Shown here: in pieces, positions 24,210 to 35,707 of the stretch
Layout: every line of letters starts with the position of its first letter
How positions within the stretch are numbered: the first letter of the stretch is position 1
Source of the DNA: Lycium barbarum
Lineage: Eukaryota > Streptophyta > Magnoliopsida > Solanales > Solanaceae
Reading direction: 5' to 3'
DNA length: 64,000 nucleotides
Assembly: GCF_019175385.1 (NCBI RefSeq)
Contig: NC_083344.1
Location: 2,828,965-2,892,964, forward strand
Program-made: the position numbers and the translations under genes
Notes under the pieces: model-generated
What the model saw: only the letters and a program-made list of their open reading frames with translations
What the model was told of the DNA's origin: nothing
Databases searched by the model: none

Positions 24210-24456
24210 ATCTTAAGGAAATTAAATATTATAATCTGTATTCTGTTTGAGGAGATTAAAACTTCTGTAGTTTTCTACTCCATATGAATATTAGTGTTCT
24301 GACTTGAAGATATAAAAACTTCGTTGGAATACCAAAGTTCATAATTATACTGCGATTTGAAGAAATAAAATCTTCATCGTTTAAGTTTGTGATTTAATTG
24401 CTATTCTGGTTTTATTAACTAAAACAGTTTGTCGATTTGACAGTAACAAAGAAAGA

Positions 24457-25341
24457 ATGGTAATTGAGACTGGAACTCCCTCTGCGACTGGAACTCCCTC
24501 TGTGAACATTGCACCAGCGGTCACGCCTACAACCCGTGCCGCTGTGCCACCGGCTGAGAAACCTGCGAAGTTCACCGGTGCCAACTTTAAAGGATGGCAA
24601 CAGAGAATGTTCTTTTGGCTTACCACCCTTGGTATGCAAAAGTTCACCAGTGAGGACCCTCCCGTGCCTGCCGCCGACATGCCTGACAACCAGAAGTTCA
24701 TGGTTATTGAGGCTTGGAAACAGGCTGATTTTTTGTGCAAAGGCTACATTTTGAGTGCCTTAGAAGATGATTTGTACAACGTCTACAGTGCAGTAGAGAC
24801 CTCCAAAGAACAGTGGAGTGCACTGGAAAAGAAGTACAAAACCGAAGATGCTTGCTTGAAGAAGTTTGTGGTCGCCAAATTCCTAGACTACAAAATGGTG
24901 GATGGAAAAACTGTTGGAACCCAAGTTCAAGAGCTTCAACTTATCTTCCATGACCTTATTGCTGAAGGTATGGTAGTGAATGAAGCATTCCAAGTGGCTG
25001 CAATGATTGAGAAGTTTCCACCCTCATGGAAAGATTTCAAGAATTATCTTAAGCACAAAAGAAAGGAAATGAAGTTGGAGGATCTTGTGATTCGTCTCAA
25101 GATCGAGGAAGATAACAAAACCGCTGAGAAGAGGTACCGTAAGAGTTCACCAATTGAAGGGGCAAGTGTCGTTGAAGATGCTGCTCCGAAAAAGAACAAT
25201 AAAAGGAAGAGGCATTATGGAAAGGAGAAGTATCCTAACAAGAAAAAGTTCAAGGGCAATTGTTACAATTGTGGTAAAGGAGGCCATAAAGCTCCCGACT
25301 GTCGTGCCCCCAAGAAGGACAAAGATGGTGGAAGATGTTGA
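24457..25341 (+). CDS. Copia gag (capsid/nucleocapsid), open frame
   Basis: A 294-residue Gag. It has a Pro/Thr-rich start, the UBN2-type capsid region (from KPAKFTGANFKGWQQ at about residue 33 to about 220), a very basic linker (KKNNKRKRHYGKEKYPNKKK) and a CCHC zinc knuckle CYNCGKGGHKAPDC at about residues 270-283. It binds the element RNA and forms the virus-like particle. The frame is intact to a stop at 25,341. In related elements gag continues into pol in one frame; here pol continues in another frame from about 25,325, which points to an indel at the junction. The first Met after the LTR leader was taken as start. Confidence 0.88.
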   Translation: MVIETGTPSATGTPSVNIAPAVTPTTRAAVPPAEKPAKFTGANFKGWQQRMFFWLTTLGMQKFTSEDPPVPAADMPDNQKFMVIEAWKQADFLCKGYILSALEDDLYNVYSAVETSKEQWSALEKKYKTEDACLKKFVVAKFLDYKMVDGKTVGTQVQELQLIFHDLIAEGMVVNEAFQVAAMIEKFPPSWKDFKNYLKHKRKEMKLEDLVIRLKIEEDNKTAEKRYRKSSPIEGASVVEDAAPKKNNKRKRHYGKEKYPNKKKFKGNCYNCGKGGHKAPDCRAPKKDKDGGRC

Positions 25342-26968
25342 TGACCTGTGTGCAATGCTGTCCGAGTGCAACCTGGTTGGTAACCCAAAGGAGTGGTGGC
25401 TTGATTCTGGCGCCACTCGACATGTGTGTGCCGTTAAGGAAGCATTTACAACCTACACTCCCACTGGACCCGATGAGGAGCTATATATGGGAAATACTGC
25501 AACAACTAAAGTTGAAGGATATGGAAAAGTTCTGTTGAAGATGACATCCAGCAAGGTGCTGACTCTTAACAACGTTATGCATGTTCCATCAATTAGGAAG
25601 AACCTAGTCTCAGCCGTACTACTCGTGAAAAATAGGTTTAAGTGCGTGCTGGTTAGTGATAAATTTGTACTTAGTAAGAATGATATGTTTGTAGGAAAGG
25701 GCTACCTCACCGAGGGCCTTTTCAAACTTAATGTAATGGTTGTTGCCAGTATTAATGGAAAATCTGCTTCTTCTTACTTATTGGAGTCAAATAATTTATG
25801 GCATGTTCGTTTAGGACATGTCAATTACAAAACCTTGCGGAAAATGATTAATCTTGAAATATTGCCTAAATTTGAGTGTAATATATCTAAATGTCAAATA
25901 TGTGTTGAATCAAAGTTTGTTAAGCATTCGTATAAGTCTGTTCAAAAGAATTCAAATCCTTTAGACTTAATCCACACTGACATTTGTGATATGAAGTCGT
26001 TACCATCTCGCGGTGGGAAAAAGTATTTCATAACTTTTATTGACGATTACACTCGATTTTGTTACGTTTATTTGCTAAACAGTAAGGATGAAGCAATAGA
26101 AGCATTTAGGCAATATAAAAATGAAGTCGAAAATCAATTGAATAAAAAGATAAAAATGATTAGAAGTGATAGGGGTAGAGAATACGAATCTCCTTTTGCA
26201 GAGATATGTTTAGAATATGGAATTATTCATCAAACCACTGTCCCCTACACACCACAATCCAATGGAGTTGCGGAAAGGAAAAATCGGACATTGAAAGAAA
26301 TGATGAATGCTTTACTAATAAGTTCTGGTTTACCGCAGAGCTTGTGGGGGGAAGCTATCCTTACGGCTAACCGAATACTCAACAGAGTGCCCCACAGCAA
26401 AACACAATCCATTCCATATGAACTATGGAAAGGAAGAAAACCCAACTTGAAATATTTCAAAGTGTGGGGGTGTTTAGCAAAGGTACAAGTTCCTTTACCT
26501 AAAAGGGTAAAAATCGGACCAAAAACTGTGGATTGTGTTTTTATTGGATATGCTACAAACAGCAAAGCTTGTCGTTTTTTGGTTCACAAATCCGACAATC
26601 CCGAAATTCATGTTAATACGGTAATTGAATCAGATAATGCTGAATTCTTTGAAAATATTTATCCGTATAAAATTGAATGTGAGTCGTCAAGTGAAAGATC
26701 TAAACGACCGCGGGAAGAACCAAAGGAAAGTACACCAAGTGAAAAGGATCCAAGGCGTAGCAAACGTCAAAGGACATCTACTTCCTTTGGACCAGATTTT
26801 GTGACATTCTTGCTTAAGGATGAGCCTCAAACATTTAAAGAAGCGATGTCTTCTTCTGATTCAGCATTTTGGAAAGAGGCAGTCAATAGTGAGATTAAAT
26901 CAATCTTAGATAACCACACATGGGAAGTAGTTGATCTTCCTCTTGGAAAACAAGCCTTTAGGTTCTAA
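25325..26968 (+). pseudogene. Copia pol part 1: protease and integrase
   Basis: Open frame continuing from gag in frame +2. The aspartic protease active site is WWLDSGATRHVC (25,394-25,429). A GAG-pre-integrase segment (LWHVRLGHVNYKTLRKM) precedes the integrase zinc site (CQICVESK). The integrase catalytic core shows the D-D-E residues in LIHTDICD, IRSDRGREYES and QSNGVAERKNRTL. The frame ends at 26,968 inside the N-terminus of reverse transcriptase, where an extra base in an A run shifts frame. It processes Gag-Pol and inserts the cDNA in an intact element; here the polyprotein is broken. Confidence 0.88.
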
Positions 26969-27821
26969 ATGGATTTTTAAAAGGAAAATGAAAGCTGATA
27001 GCACTATTTCCAAATATAAGGCAAAACTTGTGGTCAAAGGTTATAGACAAAAAGAAGGCCTTGATTATTTCGACACATACTCACCTGTAACAAGAATAAC
27101 GTCCATTCGGGTATTAGTGGCTCTGGCAGCCGTGTATGGTCTTGAAATTCACCAAATGGATGTTAAAACAACTTTCTTAAATGGTGATTTGGAGGAAGAA
27201 ATTTACATGGAACAACCCGAGGGTTTTGTGGCTCCTGGTAAAGAAAAGAAAGTGTGCAAACTTGTAAAGTCGCTTTATGGACTTAAACAAGCACCCAAAC
27301 AATGGCATGCTAAATTTGACCAAACCATGTTGGCAAATGGCTTTAAAATCAATGAGTGTGATAAATGTGTTTACATTAAAAACACTCCAGGTCACGAAGT
27401 CATTGCTTGTTTGTATGTTGATGACATGCTGATAATGAGCAAAGATATGGCAGATATAAATGCTACAAAGCGCATGCTAGCTAGCAAATTTGACATGAAA
27501 GACTTAGGAGTTGCTGATGTAATCCTAGGAATTAGAATTCATAGAACTTCACAAGGTATAGCATTATCACAGTCTCACTACATAGAGAAAGTACTTAACA
27601 AGTTCAAATACTTGGATTTCAAGATAGCCAGAACTCCAATTGATGTGAGTTACGCACTTCAAAACAATGAAGGTGAAAGTAAATCACAAGGGGACTATGC
27701 GAGAGTGTTGGGAAGTCTGATGTATATCATGAATTGTACACGACCAGATATAGCATGTGCTATTAGCAAACTGAGTCGGTTTACAAAAGTAATCCCAATC
27801 ACACACATTGGATGGCAATGA
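26931..27821 (+). pseudogene. Copia pol part 2: reverse transcriptase
   Basis: Frame 0 continuation of pol. It shows the copia reverse transcriptase blocks: KWIFKRKMKADSTISKYKAK, the HQMDVKTTFLNGDLEEEIYM block containing the first catalytic Asp, LVKSLYGLKQAPKQWHAKF, and the YVDDM polymerase box (CLYVDDMLIM). It ends in [21 protein letters not shown] second frameshift near 27,795-27,810 separates it from RNase H. A start codon in this segment has no meaning; it is a piece of the polyprotein. Confidence 0.88.
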
Positions 27822-28390
27822 AACGAGTTTTGGGGTATCTGAAACATACTCAAGATTATGCTTTGCATTATAATAAATATCCCGAAGTGATTGAGGGATA
27901 TAATGATGCAAATTGGATCACTGGATCGTCTGAAGTTAAATCCACGAGTGGATATTTTTTCACAATTGGGAGTGGAGCAGTGTTTTGGAAATCATCCAAA
28001 CAGACTTCCATCGCCCGTTCCACTATGGAATCCGAATTCATAGCTTTAGACAAGGCCGGTGAAGAAGCTGAATGGCTCCGGAATTTCTTAGAAGATATTC
28101 CATTATGGCCCAAACTTTTGGCTCCTATATGTATACATTGTGACAGTCAAGCAGCAATAGGTAGGGCAGGGAGCGTAATGTATAACGGAAAATCTCGTCA
28201 CATACGACGGAGACACAATACCGTTAGACAACGCCTCTCTAGTGGCGTTATCACGATTGACTATGTAAAGTCAAGAGATAACGTAGCGGATCCGCTTACA
28301 AAAGGCTTATCTAGAGAGGGAGTTAGTAGATCATCAATGGGAATGGGGTTAAGGCCGAGGACAAGTCATCATGGCGGTAACTCTACCTAG
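27812..28390 (+). pseudogene. Copia pol part 3: RNase H
   Basis: Frame +2 continuation. It contains the copia RNase H signatures [34 protein letters not shown] (catalytic Glu), CDSQAAI (catalytic Asp) and [17 protein letters not shown]. It ends at 28,390, about 580 bases before the 3' LTR. Apart from the upstream frameshift the domain looks intact. Confidence 0.88.
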
Positions 28391-28959
28391 CTGACTGGAG
28401 ATCCCAAGAGCTAGGTTCAAGGAGATCAAACAAAGTTATGACTGACGGTTCAACATTGTCAAACAACTCAACCCATTCTCAGATGAAGACAATGTTCAGA
28501 AATAAGGATAAAACTTTATGGCTTGTTAATGAGTTAATAAAGCATTAAGATTTTAATGATTATCTAAATATGGCAGTGCATGACCAGATAATGTGGCTAT
28601 TGGACCACATGTTTAGAAATCACCTATGTGAGTGTTAAGTGTAAGCCGCTTTAAAGGGGAATGAAAGTGAAGGCCTATTCTCTATGCACTCATGAAACCA
28701 GGCGGTGTTCATGGCTGAAACGAACACAACCGTGAGAACCATAAACGGTTGAAGGTTGATTGTGTGACTTATGTTGTCTAGGTATACAACAAAGTTTGAC
28801 GGTTCAAAGATATCAAATCTACCGATTGATCGAGTATATCCGATATAAGTTCACTACGGAAAGTTCAAAGGGAAACCTACTTATCCAGATGCAGTCAATC
28901 TTCGCTTGTATATCACACTTGTCCGCGCATTCTTTTATATTATGGCTATTCCCCATACA

Positions 28960-28969
28960 TGTGGGGGAT
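28960..28969 (+). other. Copia polypurine tract
   Basis: TGTGGGGGAT lies directly before the TGTTGGG start of the 3' LTR, the expected plus-strand primer site. Confidence 0.75.
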
Positions 28970-29910
28970 TGTTGGGTTTTGATATTGGTGAATGGAAAAT
29001 GATGGGATGAAAAGTGAAGGGAATATAAAATGTCTCTTTTGCTTTGGGGAATGTAAAAGGTCCCTTATGCTTTGGTTAAAGCATCTGTCCCACATAGGAA
29101 AAAAGAGAGGAAAAGAGAGGTGTATATATTACATTACACCTTCTCTAGTTGCTAAAAGGGTTGAGGGGGAAAGGACCCCACGCGCCGTCGTCGCTCACTC
29201 GCTCGGCTCGGCTTCGGATTTGGATTTGGATTTGGATTTGGATTTGGATTTGGTCAAATGAACTGATTGATTGATAATCTTTTTGGACCAAAATTCCTTT
29301 AATTTTAATCTAATTAATTATTAATTAATTAATTATTTCCAGATCCTGACCCGTTAGTGACTCCGATCCGCGTGTCTGACCCGCGACCCGTTTCTTCCCG
29401 GATTAATTTAAATTTCCCTCCTTTTTAAAACGTATATTTTCTGAAAGGTTGCAAACCTTTCTGAAAAGGTGCAAACCTTTTCCCAACCAGTGCGTTAATG
29501 GCTATAAATTCCAGTTAATATTTAGATTATGCCTTACGAATTTTCTGATTTTCTCTATTCTTCTACTCTTCTTAAAAATTTCTTTTCTGTGTGATATACT
29601 GCCGTTGAGTGGTTCGCCGCTATCAGAATTTGGAGTACTACTATTCTGCTAAGATAATCGTTCTATCCTCGGAGGGGATATTCCATCAACCTCGAGTACT
29701 GTGAGGGGAATAATTTCCTTAAGGATACACTTTGAACTAAGTGGGCTCGATTATATTCTGAATATATTTTTCCAACACTGTTTTTGTTCATTTTTCCAGT
29801 TTCTGCAATTTACTGGTTTTAAGTTTTTTCAGTTTGTGTAATCTGTTTTTACTAAGTGTTTTATAGATTCAGAAACTTTATTTAGACTTATACAGATTAT
29901 TTTGACAACA
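28970..29910 (+). repeat. Copia 3' LTR
   Basis: Starts TGTTGGGTTTTGATATTGG and ends TTTTGACAACA. It has about seven GGATTT units (29,214-29,255) where the 5' LTR has GGCTTC units, and a segment around 29,365-29,440 missing from the 5' LTR. Confidence 0.92.
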
Positions 29911-30395
29911 ATATATATATACACACACACACATATAATATAATATAATATAATATTTTTCATCGAAAGGGTTCAAAACAACCCCTTCTGATAACCTAGC
30001 TCCGCCCATGCCAATACATTACTTCCAAATTTCTTGTATGATTGTGGAGGATAATGAATTAACAAATTCTTGGTTTTGTCATGCATTTGGAGAAAGTATT
30101 GTCTCCTCTCCACCCCACCTCCATCCCTCACTCTCTATCCCATCCCATAGTATTATCCTAGAATATATTTAAATACTTTTGGAATAATATTCTCTTGTTT
30201 ATAACTTTTCAAACACCAGTAAATAAGTACGCAAACCACTTAGTTTTCAAGAAAACATCTTTCGCAAAATTTATTTGTCCTTTCAAACGCACCCTTTTGT
30301 TCTTTCTTAGGATCAATGTTTTTATTTTTATTTAGCACATTACATAATGCTTCAAATGAAAATAATGTACGAAAGGAAAAAGATGAGATAAATAC
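29911..30395 (-). other. Remainder of the kinase intron
   Basis: Starts with the TA/CA microsatellite split by the copia element and ends at the splice donor CTTG|GTATTT on the minus strand (30,395). No other gene is seen. Confidence 0.6.
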
Positions 30396-30550
30396 CAAGT
30401 AGATGATCTTCCAATGATCCCAATGGCATGTACTCATAAACCAAAAGTCTTTGTTCTCCGTCAGCACAATACCCTATTAAATTTACTAGATTAGAATGGT
30501 GCAGAAGACTCAACATCAACACTTCTACTAGGAATTCTTTGTTTCCTTGC
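30396..30550 (-). pseudogene. PBS1-like kinase, N-lobe exon
   Basis: The minus strand encodes [40 protein letters not shown] and [17 protein letters not shown], a near-consensus PBL kinase N-lobe from after the ATP-binding lysine to the hinge. The donor at 30,396/30,395 is phase-matched with the acceptor at 23,054: together they give an Asp codon and continue into [10 protein letters not shown]. At the upstream edge the expected acceptor AG reads AA (TTTTATTCCAA), and no glycine-loop exon is found upstream. The kinase is thus a two-exon relic. Confidence 0.82.
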
Positions 30551-30764
30551 AATCCATTGCGATCAAGTTGGAATAAAAGAAATGGTTAGTATTTAGTACA
30601 ATTTCAGGGTCAAGCGGTTTATTTATTTATATATATCGACAAAAAATCCCCCTATGGATGTTGGCGCACAAGTTCTAAATTTCGAAAAGTATGAATCTGT
30701 CTCGCTATCCTCCTCTGGATTATTTGCATTATTATGGTCATTTTATAGGCCACTATTTAAATTT

Positions 30765-31852
30765 CGGAAAAGGGGCAGATTTTCCCTTGTACTCTCACAA
30801 ATAAGTCATATTTGCCTTTGACGTTCAACTTTAGGGTCATATTTGCCCTTATACTCTAAAAAAGGGTCATATTTATCCTTATTAGGTTAAATTCAGATAT
30901 CCCACCTTAACTTTTCTATGTGGCACCTACATGGCTTTTCTTTTTCTAATTAAATATACTCACACATTTAAAATCCCCCTCCCCCCTCCCAAAAAAAAAT
31001 CCGACCCGGCCCACTAAAAAAATTTAATCATTTTCTTTTCTTTTCATCATCTTCTACTTCTTTTTTTCTCTTTTTCATACCCACCCAATTTTAGTTAAAC
31101 TCTGTATTATTGTTTAGTAATCTCCCTCTGAACATTCTCAAGGTTTTTTGTTTTTCAAATTATTGAAATCTTTTGGGATCCCAATGTTGGCTACTAATGA
31201 AAATTAAATTTTACAACCTTAAAATTCCTTGTCTATTTTCTAGCATTTTCATGAAAATAGAAAAACTAAAATAATTAGCTTTCTTACTGGAAAAACTCCT
31301 GGTAAAACAGGATTTTTGTGCAATTTTTTTGCTGAGGAAGTCAGAGAGATATGCTTGAACGCTTTTGAGTGGGAGCTTTGCTTTCCACTTTCTTCTCGCA
31401 TGCATTAAACCTCAGATAATAACAAATCAAAAAAGAATGAACCACAGATGAGGAATTACACCTAGAAAACAAAAAAGGGAGAGATTTAACAAGAAAAATG
31501 AAGTTAAATTTAGCACCAAAATTGGAAACCCAGATCATAAACGATACCCATTAATTTAAAAAGTAAGAAATTTAACAAGTAGAGTGAAGATCATTCGTAG
31601 AAGTTAAATTAACCAACAATAGTATAAGGGATTAAATTGGGGGAAAAAGAAAAGCCACGTAGGTGCCACTTAGGAAAGTTAAGGTGAGACATGTGGATTT
31701 AACCGAATAAGGATAAATATGATCTTTTTGAGAGTACAAGGGCAAATATGATCCTAAAGTTGGATGTCAAGGGCAAATATGCTGAAAAAGTATAACGAAA
31801 GGAAAATATGACTTATTTGTGAGTGAACAAGGGCAAATTTGACCCTTTCCCG
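30765..31852. mobile_element. Mutator-like MITE with ~190-bp inverted ends (1.09 kb)
   Basis: The left end (CGGAAAAGGGGCAGATTTTC) and right end (AAATTTGACCCTTTCCCG) are inverted over about 190 bases, including AATAAGTCATATTTGCC and TGGCACCTACATGGC blocks. The element is flanked by an exact 9-bp target duplication TTTAAATTT (30,756-30,764 and 31,853-31,861), as Mutator-type elements make. The interior has no recognisable transposase; open frames inside are short and AT-rich. Confidence 0.85.
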
Positions 31853-31861
31853 TTTAAATTT

Positions 31862-32299
31862 TGGCCTTCTTATTTGCACTATTATGGCCTTTTTAGAGGT
31901 CACTCTTTAATTGTTATTATCCCCCTTATTTATTTATTTATTTATTTTAAAATCAAAGAATCCCCTATGAGGTTGTACCCTTACTCTAGCTGGCACAGAG
32001 GATTGAAATTTCGGAAAGTATTTATTGTTCTGTCCCTCAATTCTGCTTATTGTTTGCGCCATATGGCCTTTTTTAAGGCAACTCTAAATTTTGTCCCTGT
32101 TATTTTGGTCGGCTAAATTCGGCCTTTCAATGTAATTAGATGATGAAATTTTCTTTTTGAAGGCAAGCTTAGCTCACTTGGCTAACAGTGACATAACTTA
32201 AAGAGTAGTCTCAAAAAGCGTCATTTATATAAACGATCCCTCCGCCCAACTTAATTTATAAACCTATGTTTTAAAAAATTTGGTCAAGCTTTTAAAATG
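31862..32299. other. Degenerate direct repeats, no gene
   Basis: The phrase TTTGCACTATTATGGCCTTT and relatives occur at about 30,724-30,745, 31,875-31,896 and 32,053-32,075 with similar surroundings. These are old copies of a repeat that the MITE at 30,765 landed in. No coding region. Confidence 0.4.
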
Positions 32300-33307
32300 T
32301 CAGAGTGCTCAGAAGTTGGCCCAGATTTATATCCGAGAGATTGTTCATTTTCATGGGGTCCTTATTTCATTATTTCTGATAGAGGCACTCAGTTTACATC
32401 CCATTTTTGGAGGACTTTGCATGCCGAGTTGGGAACTCGATTGGATCTCATTACAACTTTTCACCCTCAGACAGATCGTTAGTCTGAGCGGACGATTCAT
32501 GTTCTCGAAGATATGGTCCGAGTTTGTGTGATTGACTTTGGTGGTCATTGGGTCCAGTTCTTACCATTGGCAGAGTTTGCTTATAATAATAGTTACCACT
32601 CAAGTATTGATATGGCACCGTTTGAGGCTCTTTATGGGAGACGATGTAGATCTCTTATTGGGTCGTTTGATGCATTTGAGGTAAGGCCATGGGGTACTGA
32701 CCTTTTGAGAGAGTCATTATATAAGGTTAAGGTAATTCAGGATAAGCTCTTAGCGACTCAGAGTAGACAGAAGGAATGTGCGGACCGAAGGGTCCGAGAT
32801 CTTAAGTTCATGGTTGGAAAGCAGGTCTTGTTGAAGGTCTCACCCATGAAGGGTGTGATGAGGTTTGGGAAGAAGGGCAAGCTTAGTCCTAGGTTCATCG
32901 ATCCATTTAAGATTCTTAGCCATATGGGAGAGGTAGCCTATGAGTTGGCTTTGCCTCCAGGTTTAACGGGTGTTCACCCGGTGTTTCATGTCTCTATGTT
33001 GAAGGGATATCACGGTGATAGTTCTTACATTATTCATTGGGATTCAGTCTTGGTGGATGAGAACTTGTCTTATGAGGAAGAGCTTATTGCTATTTTAGAT
33101 AGAGGGGTTCGTATGTTGATGTTTAAGGAGATAGTGTCAGTGAAGGTTCAGTGGAAGAATGATCCCGTTGAGGAGGCTACTTGGGAGACTGAGTCCGATG
33201 TGCGACATAAGTATCCCCAGCTTTTCATCCAATCAGTTACCTTCCCTCTTGTTTTATTTCCTTGTCCGTTCGAGGATGAACGGTTGTTTAATTGGTATCT
33301 GATGTAA
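32300..33307 (+). pseudogene. Gypsy integrase C-terminal half with chromodomain-like tail, broken
   Basis: A 5'-truncated Ty3/gypsy pol. It starts inside the integrase core (IYIREIVHFHG), shifts frame near 32,355, shows the second catalytic Asp in ISDRGTQFTSHFW, then has an in-frame TAG at 32,483-32,485 next to the region of the catalytic Glu (SERTIHVLEDM). The rest is open: FAYNNSYHSSIDMAPFEALY, the GPF-like FGKKGKLSPRFIDPF, PVFHVSMLKGY, and a C-terminal chromodomain-like block VKVQWKNDPVEEATWETE. Gag, protease, reverse transcriptase and RNase H are missing. The LTR follows immediately. Confidence 0.88.
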
Positions 33308-33654
33308 TGACTCCTTAGGTCTTTATGTGTGTTTTGACCATTTTACCCCTGCCAGTTCATTTTCAAGACTAGGAGCGAGTCTAGTGAGAACTTAAAGATT
33401 TAGAATTCCAAAACAAAGGCATTTGATGGTATTTTTGTGCATTTGGTTAAAAACTTGTTTTATTCTGTTGGGGGGGGGGGGGGGGGGGTTGACTTAGTAA
33501 ATTACACCTCCATTGGGTATTTCGAGGCTGCGGGTGAGTCTGTAGCGTATTTTTACATATGTGTGCATGTCTGGTTTATGTACGTAGGGCCTCAGATTGA
33601 TGTCGGGATTTTGGGTAAAAAACTTGGTGAAAAACCAGAGGTTAATAATTTTGA

Positions 33655-33909
33655 TGCGACCGCTGCAGCGGACGAGACCTCTACAGTGGGTCCACCATAG
33701 CGGGGAACTATCCACCACCGCGAGAATTCTAGTTTTGGGGGCAGACCGCCATAGCGAGACTGCTACGGCGAGGTTTTGACCGCTATGGTGAGTCGGGCCA
33801 ATTAATAAGGTCCGCCGTAGTGATGGGTATTGCCTCTACAGCAAGACCGCTGTAGTGAACCTAGTGACCACTGCAGCAGTCAACAGAAGACAGAAACCGA
33901 CTTTATATT
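33655..33909 (+). promoter_or_regulatory. LTR core promoter: palindrome cluster plus TATA
   Basis: CCGCTGCAGCGG (33,660-33,671) is a perfect 12-base palindrome. Variants ACCATAGCGG, ACCGCCATAGCG, ACCGCTATGG, ACCGCTGTAG and CCACTGCAGCAG follow. TTTATATT lies about 25 bases after the last. The promoter role is inferred from position. Confidence 0.5.
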
Positions 33910-35260
33910 GATAATTTCGAGCCATTTGTCCCATAACTCCAAAAACAATTTCCTAGAGAGAAAGAGGTGAATTTATTCCATTGTTTGGTGAAAGCATCTT
34001 TAAGGGTATGTCTTAATCTTTACTTTGTTTATTCCCTTTTCTTCTTTAAGTTCCATGAATTGCTTAAGGTTCTTTAATGGTGAATGGAAATCCTAGAATC
34101 CTAGAATTAGTAAACCCTTGAATAAATGGTGGGTTGTTGATTTCATTACTATTCTATCATTTAGAGTGCAGGTTATCATTTTCTAGGATGGGAAATTGAT
34201 TAATTATGGTGATAATTATGTATTGAGATTTAGGGTTCCACCCAAATGAGGAATTTTGCCTAAAATCTGATTTGGAGGGGTTAAAGTGATTAGAAAAACC
34301 ATAAATTGGAAGACTATGATTGTAGAGATTGAGGGTAGGATAAATTCACCCTTAAATTCTGGTTTCACCCATTCGAAAAAGGTTAGGAGTATTTTGGGTC
34401 CTCTTCCCTAAATGTTGATTCTTATTTTGATTAGGTGGTTTGTTGCTTACTTAGCGTTATATTGCTAGACTTTAAGCGTTCCGAGGCATTACGAAAGGGA
34501 AAGCTCTAGCAGAGTAGCTTGTAATTGTTCCAGTTCTGCATCTGAGGTATGTTATAATTTACTTGATTTAGACTTTGATTAGTTGATTGTATATGTAGTA
34601 GAATTGACGGGAGAAAGCATGATTAGGTCTTCGGACATGGCGTCTGGTTGGATATTACTTTGGTTGGTATGATTTCTGATTATGTAGGCTTGTTGCCATT
34701 ACTTTATGAATTGAAACCTGAGGTGTATTTGCTGTGATATGGGAAGGAAGGAGTTCATATATACTCTTCTTGTTGATTGAGATGACTTATGCATTTATGC
34801 TATTGTTAAGTTGATTTATCTGAGTTTTGTTATGGATTTTGGTAAGGTGTCTTGTATTCTTTGACATGGATAATATTGACTAATCATGCTTTATATTGAG
34901 TGTTGAACTGGAAATACGTTGAGATTCATCTTGTGAACAGATACAGAAATATATTTAAAGGCACATTTGACAGGAGGTGAGGATGTGACCTAATTATGGG
35001 CTCATGATCTGAGGTCAGTTTCAGAGCGAGTGGTACATGGACACCATTGGTCCCCTGTAGGTCATGACTACTGTGCGAAAATAGCCTTTAGCATGTGTGT
35101 ACGGTTGAGATACTATCATTGGTTGCATTGCATTGGACTTATCTTATTCTTGTGATTGTTTGATGACTATTGTTGATTATGTTGGTTGTTGTGTTGTTGT
35201 GCCTATCTGCCTATCTTGTTGGATTTACAAAGGTAGATGTGCCTATCTGCCTATCTACCG

Positions 35261-35311
35261 GTACATAGTGTTTGTACTGATACTACCTTGCTGCACCCTT
35301 TTTGAGTGCAG
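35261..35311 (+). other. Conserved LTR double stem-loop (truncated gypsy)
   Basis: GTAC (35,261-35,264) pairs with GTAC (35,274-35,277). Then CTGCAC (35,291-35,296) pairs with GTGCAG (35,306-35,311) around loop CCTTTTTGA. It lies 396 bases from the LTR 3' end. Confidence 0.6.
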
Positions 35312-35707
35312 ATTGTGTGCCAGAGACTTCGTTCAGACCTCACATTTAGCCTGAGGCCATTTCTTGTTCAGATCAGAGGATGAGCTCCTATTCATGCCAT
35401 GCCGCCTGAAGGTCTTTCCTTATTGATGTCTATTTCATTTCTAGACACTTATGCTATTTTAGACAGTTATTTATTCTTAGACAGCTTTATGTTTTAGAAT
35501 CCTTGTACGATGACTTATGGATCTTTGGGGTTGTAATAGTTAGGATTCCGCACTTTTGTTTTATTATGGCATGACTAGACAGTTTTATGATTTTATTTCT
35601 TGTTATGGAATTATATTTGTACAAATGAATGAATAATTGGTTAAGGGGATGGTTCGCCAACCAGGGGGGTTAGTGTGGGTACCATCATGACGGGTTAAGT
35701 CATGACA

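Larger units (their letters stand above)
23298..29910 (+). mobile_element. Ty1/copia retrotransposon (Tork-like), complete structure, frameshifted
   Basis: Two LTRs (23,298-24,209 and 28,970-29,910) enclose gag, protease, integrase, reverse transcriptase and RNase H in copia order. Both flanks are TA repeat, so the target duplication reads ATATA on each side. It lies in the intron of the kinase pseudogene, in opposite orientation to it. At least three frameshifts (near 25,320, 26,950 and 27,800) make it non-autonomous. I see no initiator-methionine primer site after the 5' LTR. The Tork assignment rests on gag style (FTGANFKGWQQRMFFWLTTL) and is tentative. Confidence 0.92.
33303..35707 (+). 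repeat. 3' LTR of the truncated gypsy element (2.4 kb)
   Basis: Begins TGTAATGACTCC immediately after the pol stop region and ends GTCATGACA. It includes a 19-base G run (33,470-33,488), a palindrome cluster (33,655-33,880), a TATA-like TTTATATT (33,902-33,909) and the double stem-loop at 35,261-35,311. The polypurine tract upstream is degenerate. Confidence 0.8.

Noticed and set aside
26245..26565. Minus-strand open frames across copia pol
   Set aside because: Antisense shadows of the integrase reading frame.
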